Positions 8,672-17,102 of a stretch of 64,000 nt of DNA are shown piece after piece. Below the pieces are notes generated by a model. That model made no database searches. It was not told the DNA's origin and worked only from the letters and a program-made list of their open reading frames with translations. Numbering within the stretch: the stretch's first letter is position 1; every line of letters starts with the position of its first letter. Origin of the DNA: RGIG8368 sp045540275 (GTDB lineage Bacteria > Verrucomicrobiota > Kiritimatiellia > RFP12 > UBA1067); assembly GCA_045540275.1 (NCBI GenBank), contig JAZQGX010000291.1, positions 34,197 to 98,196 of the forward strand, in the 5' to 3' direction. The translations under genes were made by a program, and so were the position numbers.

Positions 8672-9741
8672 TTCGACACCTCGCGCTTATTTTCATCTTC
8701 GCTAGATTCGGAAAATTTCATGTCGGGGAACAAGGGGCAGGTCACCGAGGCCTGACGAAGCAGCTTGCGATAGTAGTCGGCGGCCGCCGAGTTGCACTTG
8801 ACCTTGCGCACGGCATCCATGATTTTCGCTCGGCTTATGGGAATGCTGGGCATAGAGATGCGGGCCAGATGCGCCGTCTCGGGGATGGCCGGTGTAGTTG
8901 CCGTCTTCTCCTTTGCCGGCGCTTTAGAAATCATCTTGTAGATGACATACCCTTTGCCATCGTTGATGACTTCACTCACCTCTCCCGCTTTCAGTTCAAA
9001 CACCTTTTTCTCAATCATCTTGGGCAGACGGCGTCCATCGCGGACCACCTCGCCCATGTCTCCGCCGCTCGACGACTGGCGGTCGCGAGAAAAGGTTCTT
9101 GCCGCATCGGCGAAATCGGTCTTCCCCGACACGATCTGGTCCCGGATTTTCACCATTTCCGAACGGATCAGCGCATTTGTCGCATTGATGCTGCCGATCT
9201 GTTCTTCAAGCTCTTTCTTATCCACCTTGATGTTATGGTATATCTGCACATACAGCAGCTTGTCGATAATGATGCTGTCTTCATACTCTTGCCGCATCGC
9301 CTTCGGACCGACCGGCCCCTTGTTGAAGAACTCGTTGGTCGTCATGTTCTTTGAGGCGACCAGACGCTGAAGATTCTTCTCTCCCGCCGCCCGGTCGGTT
9401 GCAGATACCGCAATCTTCAGACGTTTTGCCTCGTTCAGCAAAACAGTTTTGAAAACAAAGGTGCTCACCGCCCGACGGCGATAGTGATTGAGCGCCTCGT
9501 CCATTTTATTGGCGGGTATCATCAGATGCTTGTTGTTTATCTCGTCCTGAAGCAGCCATCTCGCCTTTTTGTCCATGTCGTCCCACTTCAGACTTGTGCC
9601 GTCCACCGTCGCGACAATCTGCTCGGGATCCGGCCCGGTCTCGACTTTTTTTTCTTCTGGTTCGCTTTTTGAACAGCCGACCGTAGCCAGCAACATGCCG
9701 ATTGCCGGTACGGCGAATCTCGACCATAATTTGGTTTTCAT
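8668..9741 (-). CDS. Peptidyl-prolyl cis-trans isomerase lipoprotein (parvulin/SurA-PrsA type)
   Basis: The N-terminus is a lipoprotein signal: basic start, hydrophobic run, lipobox LLATVGC with Cys23 as the lipidated residue. This puts the protein in the envelope. A helical chaperone part (about 45-185, SurA-N-like, with the AVSTFVFKTVLLNEAKRL helix) precedes one parvulin domain (about 205-300). The parvulin domain is marked by FSRDRQSSSGGDMG and the VFELKAGEVSEVINDGKGYVIYKM block. The likely role is folding of exported or outer-membrane proteins. Four-base overlaps with recN upstream and argJ downstream show tight coupling. Confidence 0.85.
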   Translation of the reverse strand: MKTKLWSRFAVPAIGMLLATVGCSKSEPEEKKVETGPDPEQIVATVDGTSLKWDDMDKKARWLLQDEINNKHLMIPANKMDEALNHYRRRAVSTFVFKTVLLNEAKRLKIAVSATDRAAGEKNLQRLVASKNMTTNEFFNKGPVGPKAMRQEYEDSIIIDKLLYVQIYHNIKVDKKELEEQIGSINATNALIRSEMVKIRDQIVSGKTDFADAARTFSRDRQSSSGGDMGEVVRDGRRLPKMIEKKVFELKAGEVSEVINDGKGYVIYKMISKAPAKEKTATTPAIPETAHLARISMPSIPISRAKIMDAVRKVKCNSAAADYYRKLLRQASVTCPLFPDMKFSESSEDENKREVSK

Positions 9742-11444
9742 AGTTTACTTCCTTTCAAAAATTTTTCCTTGGCGGAAAATGCGGACGCCAGCATTTCGGC
9801 GGCGTGTTTCTCCACCACGCTTGTCATTCCTCGCCCGCCCAGCATGCGGGCGATTTCGTCAATGCGCTCCTTCTCCCCGAGTCTTCGGACCGCGGTTCGG
9901 GTTCTCCCCGAGTCTTCGGATTTGGAAACCGAAAAATGCGTAGTGCCGAACACCGCAGTCTGCGGGAGGTGTGTTATGCAAATCACCTGATGCCCGGCGG
10001 CGACGCGCGCCAATTTCAAACCGATGGCACTCCCGACCTCGCCGCCGATGTTGGAATCAATCTCGTCGAACACTAGCACCGGAATCGAATCGTGTGCGGA
10101 AAGCACGGTCTTGGCTGCCAGTGCCACACGCGCGATTTCGCCGCTAGAAGCGATCGCCTTCAGCGGACGCGCCGTCTCGCCGTTGTTGGGAGCGAACGAA
10201 AAATCAACCGCGTCAAGCCCCAGCGGCCCCGGTTCAATCCGCTTCATACCGACCCCGAACTCGCTTCTGGCGAATCCCAGGTCGCGCAACTCTCCGGTAA
10301 TTTCGCGAGCGAGCCGCACCGCAGCCTTTGCCCTCGCCGCCGACAGCTTCTCGCCGCACTCCAACACTTTCTTCTCAAGCGCGCCAACCGACGTTTTCAG
10401 CTCGTCCAGCCGGGCGGAGCGCGATTCCAATTCATCAAGGCGGCTTTTTTTCGCGGCGAAATTCTTAAGCACATCCTCCAGTGTCGGTCCATACTTGCGC
10501 TTGAGCCGCTCGACCAATGTTACGCGCTCGTCCAGCGCCTGCAGATCCTCTTCAGCGCCATCGGCGGAACTGATGCGTCCGCGGATGGCGGAATACAACT
10601 CCTGCACTTGGAGAGTGATGCCGAGAGCGTCGTTTCGCCACGCTTCCGCATCGCGCAGTACGGATGACAGATCGGACAGATGGCGCTGAACCTTGGTCAT
10701 CAATTCAAAAACCGCGCCTTCGCCGTCGCTGAGCAGATTGCAAAGGGCGTTTCCGTCCTCAACTATGCGTTCGGCATTGGCCGCTTCATGATGACGCTCG
10801 ATGAGAGCTTCACCGTCGGCCTCGCTGAGGGCGGCGCGTTCAAGTTCGTCGACGGCATAGGAAAGCATCTCGATCTCGGCGGCGACCGTCGCCGGATCGC
10901 CGCAGAGCGACTCGATTTTTTTCTCCGCCGACCGCAACTCGTCGCGACAGGCGCGGTATTCATCGAGCAGCTTGCGGCAGGATCCGTAAGCATCAAGAAA
11001 GCGGCATTGATAGTCGTTTGACAGCAACGACTGATGGTCGTACGGTCCGTGAATGTCAAGCAGCACCTCGCCGAGACGACGTAATGTCGTCGCGGACACC
11101 GAAACGTCGTTGACAAAGCATTTGCCTGCACCGGAAACATTGACGGTCCGTCTCACCAAAAGTGCTCCGTCATCAAGGCGGGGGATGTCCAGCTCATCCA
11201 ATATCGCCTCGGCGGAGGATTGGGCAGATCCGGAAAGTTCGAACTCGGCCTCGACCGAAGACTGCTTTGCACCGTCGCGCACCGCGGATTTCTCGGCCCT
11301 TCCGCCAAGTACCAAACCGAGCGCCCCCATCAGCACGGATTTTCCGGCGCCGGTTTCACCGGTTATGATGTTAAGCGAAGCGCCAAACTCGATTTCCACC
11401 GATTCGACAATTGCAAAATTGCATACGCGCAGCCGCTTGAGCAT
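9738..11444 (-). CDS. recN: DNA repair protein RecN
   Basis: SMC-like ATPase that handles DNA double-strand ends during recombinational repair. The N-terminus has a Walker A GETGAGKS (29-36) inside LNIITGETGAGKS, typical of RecN. Long coiled-coil arms occupy roughly residues 160-370. The C-terminal half contains a signature region (ASSGEIARVALA), Walker B VLVFDEIDSNIGG, and ICITHLPQTAVFG. The length of 568 aa is normal. The ribosome site GAAAGGA precedes the ATG. It overlaps the parvulin gene by 4 bp. Confidence 0.95.
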   Translation of the reverse strand: MLKRLRVCNFAIVESVEIEFGASLNIITGETGAGKSVLMGALGLVLGGRAEKSAVRDGAKQSSVEAEFELSGSAQSSAEAILDELDIPRLDDGALLVRRTVNVSGAGKCFVNDVSVSATTLRRLGEVLLDIHGPYDHQSLLSNDYQCRFLDAYGSCRKLLDEYRACRDELRSAEKKIESLCGDPATVAAEIEMLSYAVDELERAALSEADGEALIERHHEAANAERIVEDGNALCNLLSDGEGAVFELMTKVQRHLSDLSSVLRDAEAWRNDALGITLQVQELYSAIRGRISSADGAEEDLQALDERVTLVERLKRKYGPTLEDVLKNFAAKKSRLDELESRSARLDELKTSVGALEKKVLECGEKLSAARAKAAVRLAREITGELRDLGFARSEFGVGMKRIEPGPLGLDAVDFSFAPNNGETARPLKAIASSGEIARVALAAKTVLSAHDSIPVLVFDEIDSNIGGEVGSAIGLKLARVAAGHQVICITHLPQTAVFGTTHFSVSKSEDSGRTRTAVRRLGEKERIDEIARMLGGRGMTSVVEKHAAEMLASAFSAKEKFLKGSKL

Positions 11445-11461
11445 TTCTGCGTCCTTTCAGG

Positions 11462-12181
11462 TCAGGCAAAGCGACAGGCCTCGGGCAAATCGGCGGCCGT
11501 GAGGCGTGAACATAGCCCGCTGCATTCCGCGCCTTCGAGAATGAGGTCGCGGAACACCAGCACGTTATGAAAGTTAAGAGTCGGAATTGGAGTCCATGAT
11601 TGCCAGTAAGGCTCGGAGCCCTCCTCGCAGCATGAAAACAGCGAACCAAGCCAGTTGCGCTCTTTTGGATCCAATTTACCCACATATTTTTCAAAGATGG
11701 AAAACGGTATGCGGCAGCGCAACTCCCAATCGGTGGGACCCGGCATCTCCTGCGGTACCAGCTGGGGGAGGGTGTGGATTATCTCGACCTTCGAGCAGAG
11801 CTCGTCTGGAAGACGAACCGCTTTCTTGAATCCGCCGGGTATACGGCTGGGATCTTCGATGTACATCAGAGTCAGCGAACCGCCGGCGTTCATTTCAAAG
11901 TTGAAATATCCGCAACCGAGCTTGGGACGGACGAAAATTTCGCAACAGCTGTCGAGATGGACCGGCACTTGGAAACCGCGATGTCGAACCACCACGCCAC
12001 GGTCCTCGCGGACCACATAGCGGATATAAAGCGATGAATCATCGTGCAGGATGCGAAACTCCACCTTGGGACGATTTTTGCCGGATTCATGCCACACGCA
12101 CGAAATATGACCTGAATCGGCTTTGGAAAAATCAACCTTGCTCAGAGCACATGGAGCGATCCGTCGGATGGTATAGCTCAT
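11462..12181 (-). CDS. Carbohydrate-binding family 9-like protein
   Basis: The ATG with a perfect AAGGAG seven bases upstream is chosen over an upstream in-frame Met. The 239-aa product has no signal peptide. The string FRILHDDSSLYIRYVVRED, then HLDSCCEIFVRP, NFEMNAGGSLTLMYI, WELRCRIPFSIFEKY and LNFHNVLVFRDLIL follows the beta-sandwich pattern of CBM9-like domains (the DOMON/CBM9 type seen in many PVC and Bacteroidota proteins). In enzymes these bind sugar ends. As a free-standing protein its role is unknown. It lies between recN and a DUF212 gene in the dnaN operon, so it may simply ride along. Confidence 0.7.
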   Translation of the reverse strand: MSYTIRRIAPCALSKVDFSKADSGHISCVWHESGKNRPKVEFRILHDDSSLYIRYVVREDRGVVVRHRGFQVPVHLDSCCEIFVRPKLGCGYFNFEMNAGGSLTLMYIEDPSRIPGGFKKAVRLPDELCSKVEIIHTLPQLVPQEMPGPTDWELRCRIPFSIFEKYVGKLDPKERNWLGSLFSCCEEGSEPYWQSWTPIPTLNFHNVLVFRDLILEGAECSGLCSRLTAADLPEACRFA

Positions 12182-12192
12182 AAACTGACTCC

Positions 12193-12672
12193 TTATCCCT
12201 TGATGGCGAACGGCCATAAGTAAACCACGCAGATTGCCACGAGCATTCCGATCGCCATACCGGCAAACACTTCACGGCGCGTATGTCCAAGCAACTCTTT
12301 GAGTTTGATCTTGCGCAATTCCTTGTCCATCGCGGCGCCGCTCAGGAGCTGATTGAGGATCTTCGCCTGTTTGCCGGCGGCGCGTCTGACCACCGCGGCG
12401 TCAAACATAGTGATTGAGGCGAAGCCGACCGCGACCATCGTCAGCGGGGAATCAAACCCCTCGGTCAGTCCGACGCTAGTGAGCAGCGCGCACACGAGCG
12501 ACGAGTGGGCGCTCGGCATTCCGCCGGTGCTGACCAAATACTGCAGATCCAACTTCCTGGTTTTGCAGAACGAGATGATCATCTTTATCAGCTGCGCTAC
12601 GATCCACCCGAGGAAGGCCGACCAGAACCAAGGGGCGCAGAGCAGATTAAACAGATTCCAATCTTTAATCAT
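12193..12672 (-). CDS. Divergent PAP2 family membrane protein (DUF212/YuiD-like)
   Basis: The 159-aa integral membrane protein has FWSAFLGWIVAQLIK, then the family motif STGGMPSAHSSLV, VAVGFASITMFDAAVVRRAAG, and GHTRREVFAGMAIGMLVAICVVYLW. The PSAH-x-S and GHTRRE elements correspond to the conserved phosphatase motifs of PAP2 enzymes, which suggests a lipid-phosphate or undecaprenyl-phosphate type substrate. Activity is unproven for the DUF212 group. It lies 8 bp downstream of dnaN. Confidence 0.85.
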   Translation of the reverse strand: MIKDWNLFNLLCAPWFWSAFLGWIVAQLIKMIISFCKTRKLDLQYLVSTGGMPSAHSSLVCALLTSVGLTEGFDSPLTMVAVGFASITMFDAAVVRRAAGKQAKILNQLLSGAAMDKELRKIKLKELLGHTRREVFAGMAIGMLVAICVVYLWPFAIKG

Positions 12673-12680
12673 TTACTTTA

Positions 12681-13787
12681 TCAACCTTGAGAATTGCGCA
12701 AAGGCATCAACACATAGAGGAATGGGATGGAGCACTTGATGACCGCGGGGCACTGACCGTCGGTCATCTCGAAAATGATGTCGTCGTCTTCCATCACGCG
12801 CAGCGGCTCCATAACGTATTCGGGGTTGAAAATGATAGTTATCTCCTTGCCAAGGTATTTGACCGGCAGAGTATCGCGGCCTTCTCCCTCGCCACCCGAA
12901 TTCGTGCTGATGGTCAGCTGATTGGCGGTAAAGGTGAAGCGGAGCGGAGCGTCACGCTCCATTGTAACCGTGGCGACGCGCTTGATAGCAGCGAGAAACG
13001 CATCGCGGTCGATGACCACGCGTTCTTCGCACTGGCGCGGGATAACCTGTGCGAAATCGGGATAATGGCCGTCGATAAGCTTGGTGGCGAGTTCTTTACC
13101 GTCCCACGAGAAGACAGCCTGATTCTGTTTAGGGAAGATGCGTACATCGCCGTCGCCGTCCAGCATGCGGGTCAATTCGCTGACGGCCTTGCTCGGCAGT
13201 ATAAGGTCGCGATCCTCGCCTTCGGGATAGTCGACTTCTTTTTCAACCAGCGCCAAACGGCGACCGTCAGTGCCGACCACGGTCAGCTTGCCGCTCTTGA
13301 AGGAGAGCAGCACGCCGTTGAGGACGCGGCGGGTTTCGTCCATGGAAACGGCATAGCTCGTTTTGCGAAGCATTTCGCGCAAGGTGTTTCGCGCAACGCA
13401 ATAGCTGAACTCGCCCTCGGCCAAGGGGATGGGAGGGAAGTCGCGCGCCGGAAGACCAATGAACTTAAAGTATGACGAACCGCACTTGACATTTGCCACG
13501 TCGTTGTCATCGACGTCGACTTCGACGATATCGTCGTTGAGTTCGCGGATAACGCCGACCAGGCGTTTGATGGGCAAAGTGGTCTGACCGGGAGCGTCGA
13601 CTTCGGCTGGAAGTTCGATTGTGCTCTGTTCTGAAATATCAACATCGGTGGTGATGATGGATATGGTTTTCCCTTCCGCCTTGATAAGTGCATTTTGAAG
13701 AATTTGCAGCATACCCTTACCGGTTACCACATTTTGTACTGTCTGCAAAGCTTCAAGGAAGCGGGAGCGAGTAATTGAAAATTTCAT
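12681..13787 (-). CDS. dnaN: DNA polymerase III subunit beta (sliding clamp)
   Basis: The 368-aa protein has the length and repeat plan of DnaN (three clamp domains). Landmarks are MKFSITRSRFLEALQTVQNVV, PVLQNALIKAEG-type region, LPIKRLVGVIRELND, FKSGKLTVVGTDGRRLALVE, and the C-terminal VIKCSIPFLYVLMPLR that ends as in other clamps. It tethers DNA polymerase to the template. AAGGAG lies seven bases before the ATG. It is not next to dnaA, recF or gyrB here, unlike the classical origin-linked arrangement; it heads its own operon. Confidence 0.96.
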   Translation of the reverse strand: MKFSITRSRFLEALQTVQNVVTGKGMLQILQNALIKAEGKTISIITTDVDISEQSTIELPAEVDAPGQTTLPIKRLVGVIRELNDDIVEVDVDDNDVANVKCGSSYFKFIGLPARDFPPIPLAEGEFSYCVARNTLREMLRKTSYAVSMDETRRVLNGVLLSFKSGKLTVVGTDGRRLALVEKEVDYPEGEDRDLILPSKAVSELTRMLDGDGDVRIFPKQNQAVFSWDGKELATKLIDGHYPDFAQVIPRQCEERVVIDRDAFLAAIKRVATVTMERDAPLRFTFTANQLTISTNSGGEGEGRDTLPVKYLGKEITIIFNPEYVMEPLRVMEDDDIIFEMTDGQCPAVIKCSIPFLYVLMPLRNSQG

Positions 13788-13812
13788 AAAGAACTCCTTG
13801 TTTTGAACGAAT

Positions 13813-13842
13813 ATTTTACCCTTTTCACCCGTATTTGGTCAA
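13813..13842 (-). promoter_or_regulatory. Promoter of dnaN
   Basis: TTGACC and TAAAAT are 18 bp apart. The predicted transcript starts about 20 bases before the dnaN ATG. It lies just after the stop of the flavoprotein gene. Confidence 0.6.
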
Positions 13843-13880
13843 TAGACGGGGATAAAAACCATCCCACCTCTATGAGTACA

Positions 13881-15761
13881 TCAATTTTCGTTCGAATGCA
13901 ACCCGCCAGATCCAGCGGTGAACGATACTCCACCCTGCTCAATCGGCTGATTGCGCAACTTGGAGCAACTCCATATACAGACACCACAATGCACACACTT
14001 CTCACGGTCAAAAGCCGGTACGCCGCCTTCGCCGGGAGAAATCGCCTGCGCCGAACAAAGCTCAATACAGGTCTTCTCCTTGCACGAAGCGCACATTTCA
14101 GGATCGACAAAACGCACATGGTCGGCAAATCCGCCCGCCGCCTGCACCTTGCCGCCCTTGAACAACGCATCCTGCTGCGACATCAAAAGCGTTCCGTCAA
14201 ACGGTATCTGCGGCCAGCCCGCAGCATCCATCACCGCATCGTGCAACGGCGCTTTGGCTTTGTCACAGGTACTCTTAATCTCTTCAAGCTTATCCGCCGT
14301 AATCTTCTGGCCTACCAGCGATTCAAGCGGCAGCACTATCTTATCATTCTCCAGCCCCTTAACGTTGAGATTGAGCAGCCCCTTGGTCATGCCGGTCATG
14401 CCCGTTCCCATCATGCCGGTGAAAAATCCCTTCTGAAATCCGTCGCGGGCCTTGCGCGCAATCTCAAGCTCCTTGTTTTGAGCATCTGCACGGCGGCGGG
14501 CGACATAATATTTCTCCAAATTCGCTTTGGAGAAGTCGGCGCCTTCCTTCCAGATTTCCACCACCGCCTCGGCCAACAGCACACCGGTACGCCAGGCTTC
14601 ATCAACTCCGGAGTTGGTAAGCACATTGGTCGATCCCGACCCTTCGCCGATTCGCGCAAAGCCGTCTCCGCAAAGATGAGGCTCGCCGCGAATTCCGCTT
14701 TCCAACAACGATTTCGCCCCCCACGAACGGAGCGTACCGCCCTCGATGTGCTGCCAGATGGACGGATGCATCATCCAGTGCTGCAGATAACGATAAGCCG
14801 TGCGGACAGGGGAACGCCACCACGAAGGAACAAAGATGCCCATCGACGCCGTGCGATCCGGATACACATAGAAAAATCCGAAAATTTCCGGCTCGGGATA
14901 CCCCAAGGTGTGGATTACCGTTCCCGGCTTCAATGTGCAACTCTCGGGAAGCTCGACCACCGCCTTCATGCCAACCGCCCAGTCATGCTGGCTATTTCCT
15001 TCCGGCAGACCAAACTTTTCATTCAAGGCACGCCCGACTGCACCAACCGGACCGTCACCGACAACCGTCAGAGGCGCAAGCATGTCCATTCCTGGCATAT
15101 AGGCTCCCGGTTCTGGCTCGCCTTTCTTGTTCACCCCCTGATCCGCCATTCTTACGCCGATCACCTTGTCACCGTCATAAAGGGGCTCCGCCACCGGCGT
15201 ATTCGGCCAAATCTGAACCAGACCACTCCCCATCAGATTCTGCCCAGCCCATGAAAGGAACTGCCCCATCGACATCGCCAGCCCCGGCTCCTTACGCAAA
15301 AACGGAGGAATGAACGGCAGCTCTGCCGCCTGCGGCCACTTTTTACCGAACGGCTTCAAGCACTTGAATGCGGCATCGACAAACTTGGTTCCCGCCGTGC
15401 GCTTGCTCGCCCCGAGATGGTCAAACTGATATATGACATGCTCCTCGCAGACATCGGAGGCATTGGGAATCTCTTGCGCAAGATCCTTTCCCGGGAAAGA
15501 CGCCCGAATGGAACGAGCCGTCGTGACAATACCAGAAACGCCAAAACCGATATCATCAGCGCGCTCGTAACACATCACCTGCAAAGGACAGCCCGGCATC
15601 ACCTTGCTTTCCAGCAACGGAGTTCCATCCTCCTTGCACGCCGGCATTCCATCCTCGCCAACCATCGCATTGGTCAGCGTGGTGAGAAAACCGGCTGTCG
15701 CCGGACCGAATCCCACACATACGATATCCGCTTCCATCTGCTGCCGTTCTGTATCGTTCAT
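13881..15761 (-). CDS. ETF:quinone oxidoreductase-like flavoprotein with two C-terminal [4Fe-4S] sites
   Basis: The N-terminus IVCVGFGPATAG is an FAD-binding GxGxxxxG variant. The middle follows ETF-QO/FixC proteins: AGTKFVD, LAPLTVVGDGPVGAVGRAL, HTLGYPEPEIFGFFYVYPD, HPSIWQHIEGGTLRSWGAKSL. The last 65 residues carry CASCKEKTCIELC and CVHCGVCIWSC, so two clusters are possible where classical ETF-QO has one. The usual role is passing electrons from electron-transferring flavoprotein to membrane quinone. No etfAB genes are near, so the donor is unknown. The ATG used has GGAG six bases upstream; another ATG lies four codons earlier. It follows murA by 43 bp. Confidence 0.72.
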   Translation of the reverse strand: MNDTERQQMEADIVCVGFGPATAGFLTTLTNAMVGEDGMPACKEDGTPLLESKVMPGCPLQVMCYERADDIGFGVSGIVTTARSIRASFPGKDLAQEIPNASDVCEEHVIYQFDHLGASKRTAGTKFVDAAFKCLKPFGKKWPQAAELPFIPPFLRKEPGLAMSMGQFLSWAGQNLMGSGLVQIWPNTPVAEPLYDGDKVIGVRMADQGVNKKGEPEPGAYMPGMDMLAPLTVVGDGPVGAVGRALNEKFGLPEGNSQHDWAVGMKAVVELPESCTLKPGTVIHTLGYPEPEIFGFFYVYPDRTASMGIFVPSWWRSPVRTAYRYLQHWMMHPSIWQHIEGGTLRSWGAKSLLESGIRGEPHLCGDGFARIGEGSGSTNVLTNSGVDEAWRTGVLLAEAVVEIWKEGADFSKANLEKYYVARRRADAQNKELEIARKARDGFQKGFFTGMMGTGMTGMTKGLLNLNVKGLENDKIVLPLESLVGQKITADKLEEIKSTCDKAKAPLHDAVMDAAGWPQIPFDGTLLMSQQDALFKGGKVQAAGGFADHVRFVDPEMCASCKEKTCIELCSAQAISPGEGGVPAFDREKCVHCGVCIWSCSKLRNQPIEQGGVSFTAGSGGLHSNEN

Positions 15762-15804
15762 GTCATTCTCCATTCTTTTGTGTTAAAACCCAAAAAACGT
15801 TCCA

Positions 15805-17097
15805 TCAATCGTCAATGCGCTCAATGCTCGCGCCAAGTCTGCGCAACTCCGTCTCCACCGACTCGTACCCGCGATCTATGCTGCCGGCATTGAGAATTTC
15901 GGTTTCACCCTTTGCGCACAGCGCCGCAATCAAAAGCGCCATACCAGCGCGTATGTCGGGGCTGGTAACCCGCGAGGCGTTGAGCTTGGTCGGCCCCGTC
16001 ACTACAACCCGGTGCGGGTCGCACTGTACAATCCGCGCCCCCATGCCGATAAGGTGGTCGACAAAATACATCCGGCTTTCGAACATCTTCTCGAAAAACA
16101 GCGCCGTTCCCCTCGCCTGGGTCGCAAGAACAATCAACACGCTCAACAGATCCGACGGAAACATCGGCCACGGCCCGTCATCGATTTTTGGGATCGCATC
16201 GCCGAAGTCGTATGATGTCTTGAGCCGCTGCCGTCCGGGCAGACGCAATGACCGCTTTTCACGGTCGAAGGTCCACTTCACTCCAAATTTGCGGAACGGT
16301 TTTTCAAGCACCTCAAAATCAGAAACCGAAACCCCCTCCACGGTCAGCTCGCCGCCAGTCACCAATGCGGCAGTTATATAGCTGCCCGCATCAATATAGT
16401 CTCCTCCGATTTCAACTTCCGCCCCGTGCAGCTTTTCCACTCCCTCCACCACCAGCAGATTGGTGCCAATCCCGGAAATCTTCGCCCCCATGGAATTTAG
16501 CATATCGCAAAGATTGCAGACGTGCGGCTCGCATGCGCTGTTATAAAGTTCGGTGGTTCCGTGCGCCAGCACGGCGGCCATAATCAGATTCTCGGTGGCG
16601 GTAACGCTGGCCTCGTCAAGCAGAATGCGCGCCCCTTTCAAACCCGAAGGCGCGCGGAAATCGTAAGATCCTGACACCTTGACCGTCGCCCCCAGCGCCT
16701 TTAATCCGTCGATGTGGGTGTCGATGCGCCGATGTCCGATAACGTCCCCGCCCGGCGGGTATATCGTCGCGCGCGAGCAGCGGCCGAGGAGGGGTCCTGC
16801 GAAAAGTATCGACGTCCGGATTTTTCCGCACAGCGATTTAAGCAGGCGCGTGCTCTTCACGTGAGCAACTTTTATCCGCACCGAATGCGACATCTCATCC
16901 AAATCTACCTCGGCGCCGATTTTTCGCAACAGCTCGAGCATGGTGCGAACATCGGCGATAAGCGGCAGATTGCGCAACACCACCGCTTCGGAGGTAAGCA
17001 AGCACGCCGCAAGCATCGGCAGCGCCGCATTCTTGTTGCCCGGCACCCGGTGCAACCCTCCAACCGGTCTTCCTCCTCGTATGATCAAACGGGACAT
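15805..17097 (-). CDS. murA: UDP-N-acetylglucosamine 1-carboxyvinyltransferase (Asp-type active site)
   Basis: First committed enzyme of peptidoglycan synthesis; it adds enolpyruvate to UDP-GlcNAc. The 430-aa protein has the EPSP-synthase-type double fold with GNKNAALPMLAACLL at the start and IRAGMALLIAALCAKGETEI near the end. In the catalytic loop, YPPGGDVIGHRRID has Asp118 where E. coli MurA has Cys115; the codon is GAC. Asp at this position is known from Mycobacterium and Chlamydia and makes the enzyme insensitive to fosfomycin. It lies 5 bp downstream of the transketolase gene. Confidence 0.93.
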   Translation of the reverse strand: MSRLIIRGGRPVGGLHRVPGNKNAALPMLAACLLTSEAVVLRNLPLIADVRTMLELLRKIGAEVDLDEMSHSVRIKVAHVKSTRLLKSLCGKIRTSILFAGPLLGRCSRATIYPPGGDVIGHRRIDTHIDGLKALGATVKVSGSYDFRAPSGLKGARILLDEASVTATENLIMAAVLAHGTTELYNSACEPHVCNLCDMLNSMGAKISGIGTNLLVVEGVEKLHGAEVEIGGDYIDAGSYITAALVTGGELTVEGVSVSDFEVLEKPFRKFGVKWTFDREKRSLRLPGRQRLKTSYDFGDAIPKIDDGPWPMFPSDLLSVLIVLATQARGTALFFEKMFESRMYFVDHLIGMGARIVQCDPHRVVVTGPTKLNASRVTSPDIRAGMALLIAALCAKGETEILNAGSIDRGYESVETELRRLGASIERIDD

Positions 17098-17102
17098 GAT
17101 TG

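Noticed and set aside
13849..13865. Terminator after the ETF:QO-like gene
   Set aside because: GGGAT/ATCCC is only a 5-bp stem with the T residues in the loop, not after it.
13803..15254. A 483-codon plus-strand frame opposite the ETF:QO-like gene
   Set aside because: Arg/His-rich shadow frame covering the dnaN promoter; no family features.
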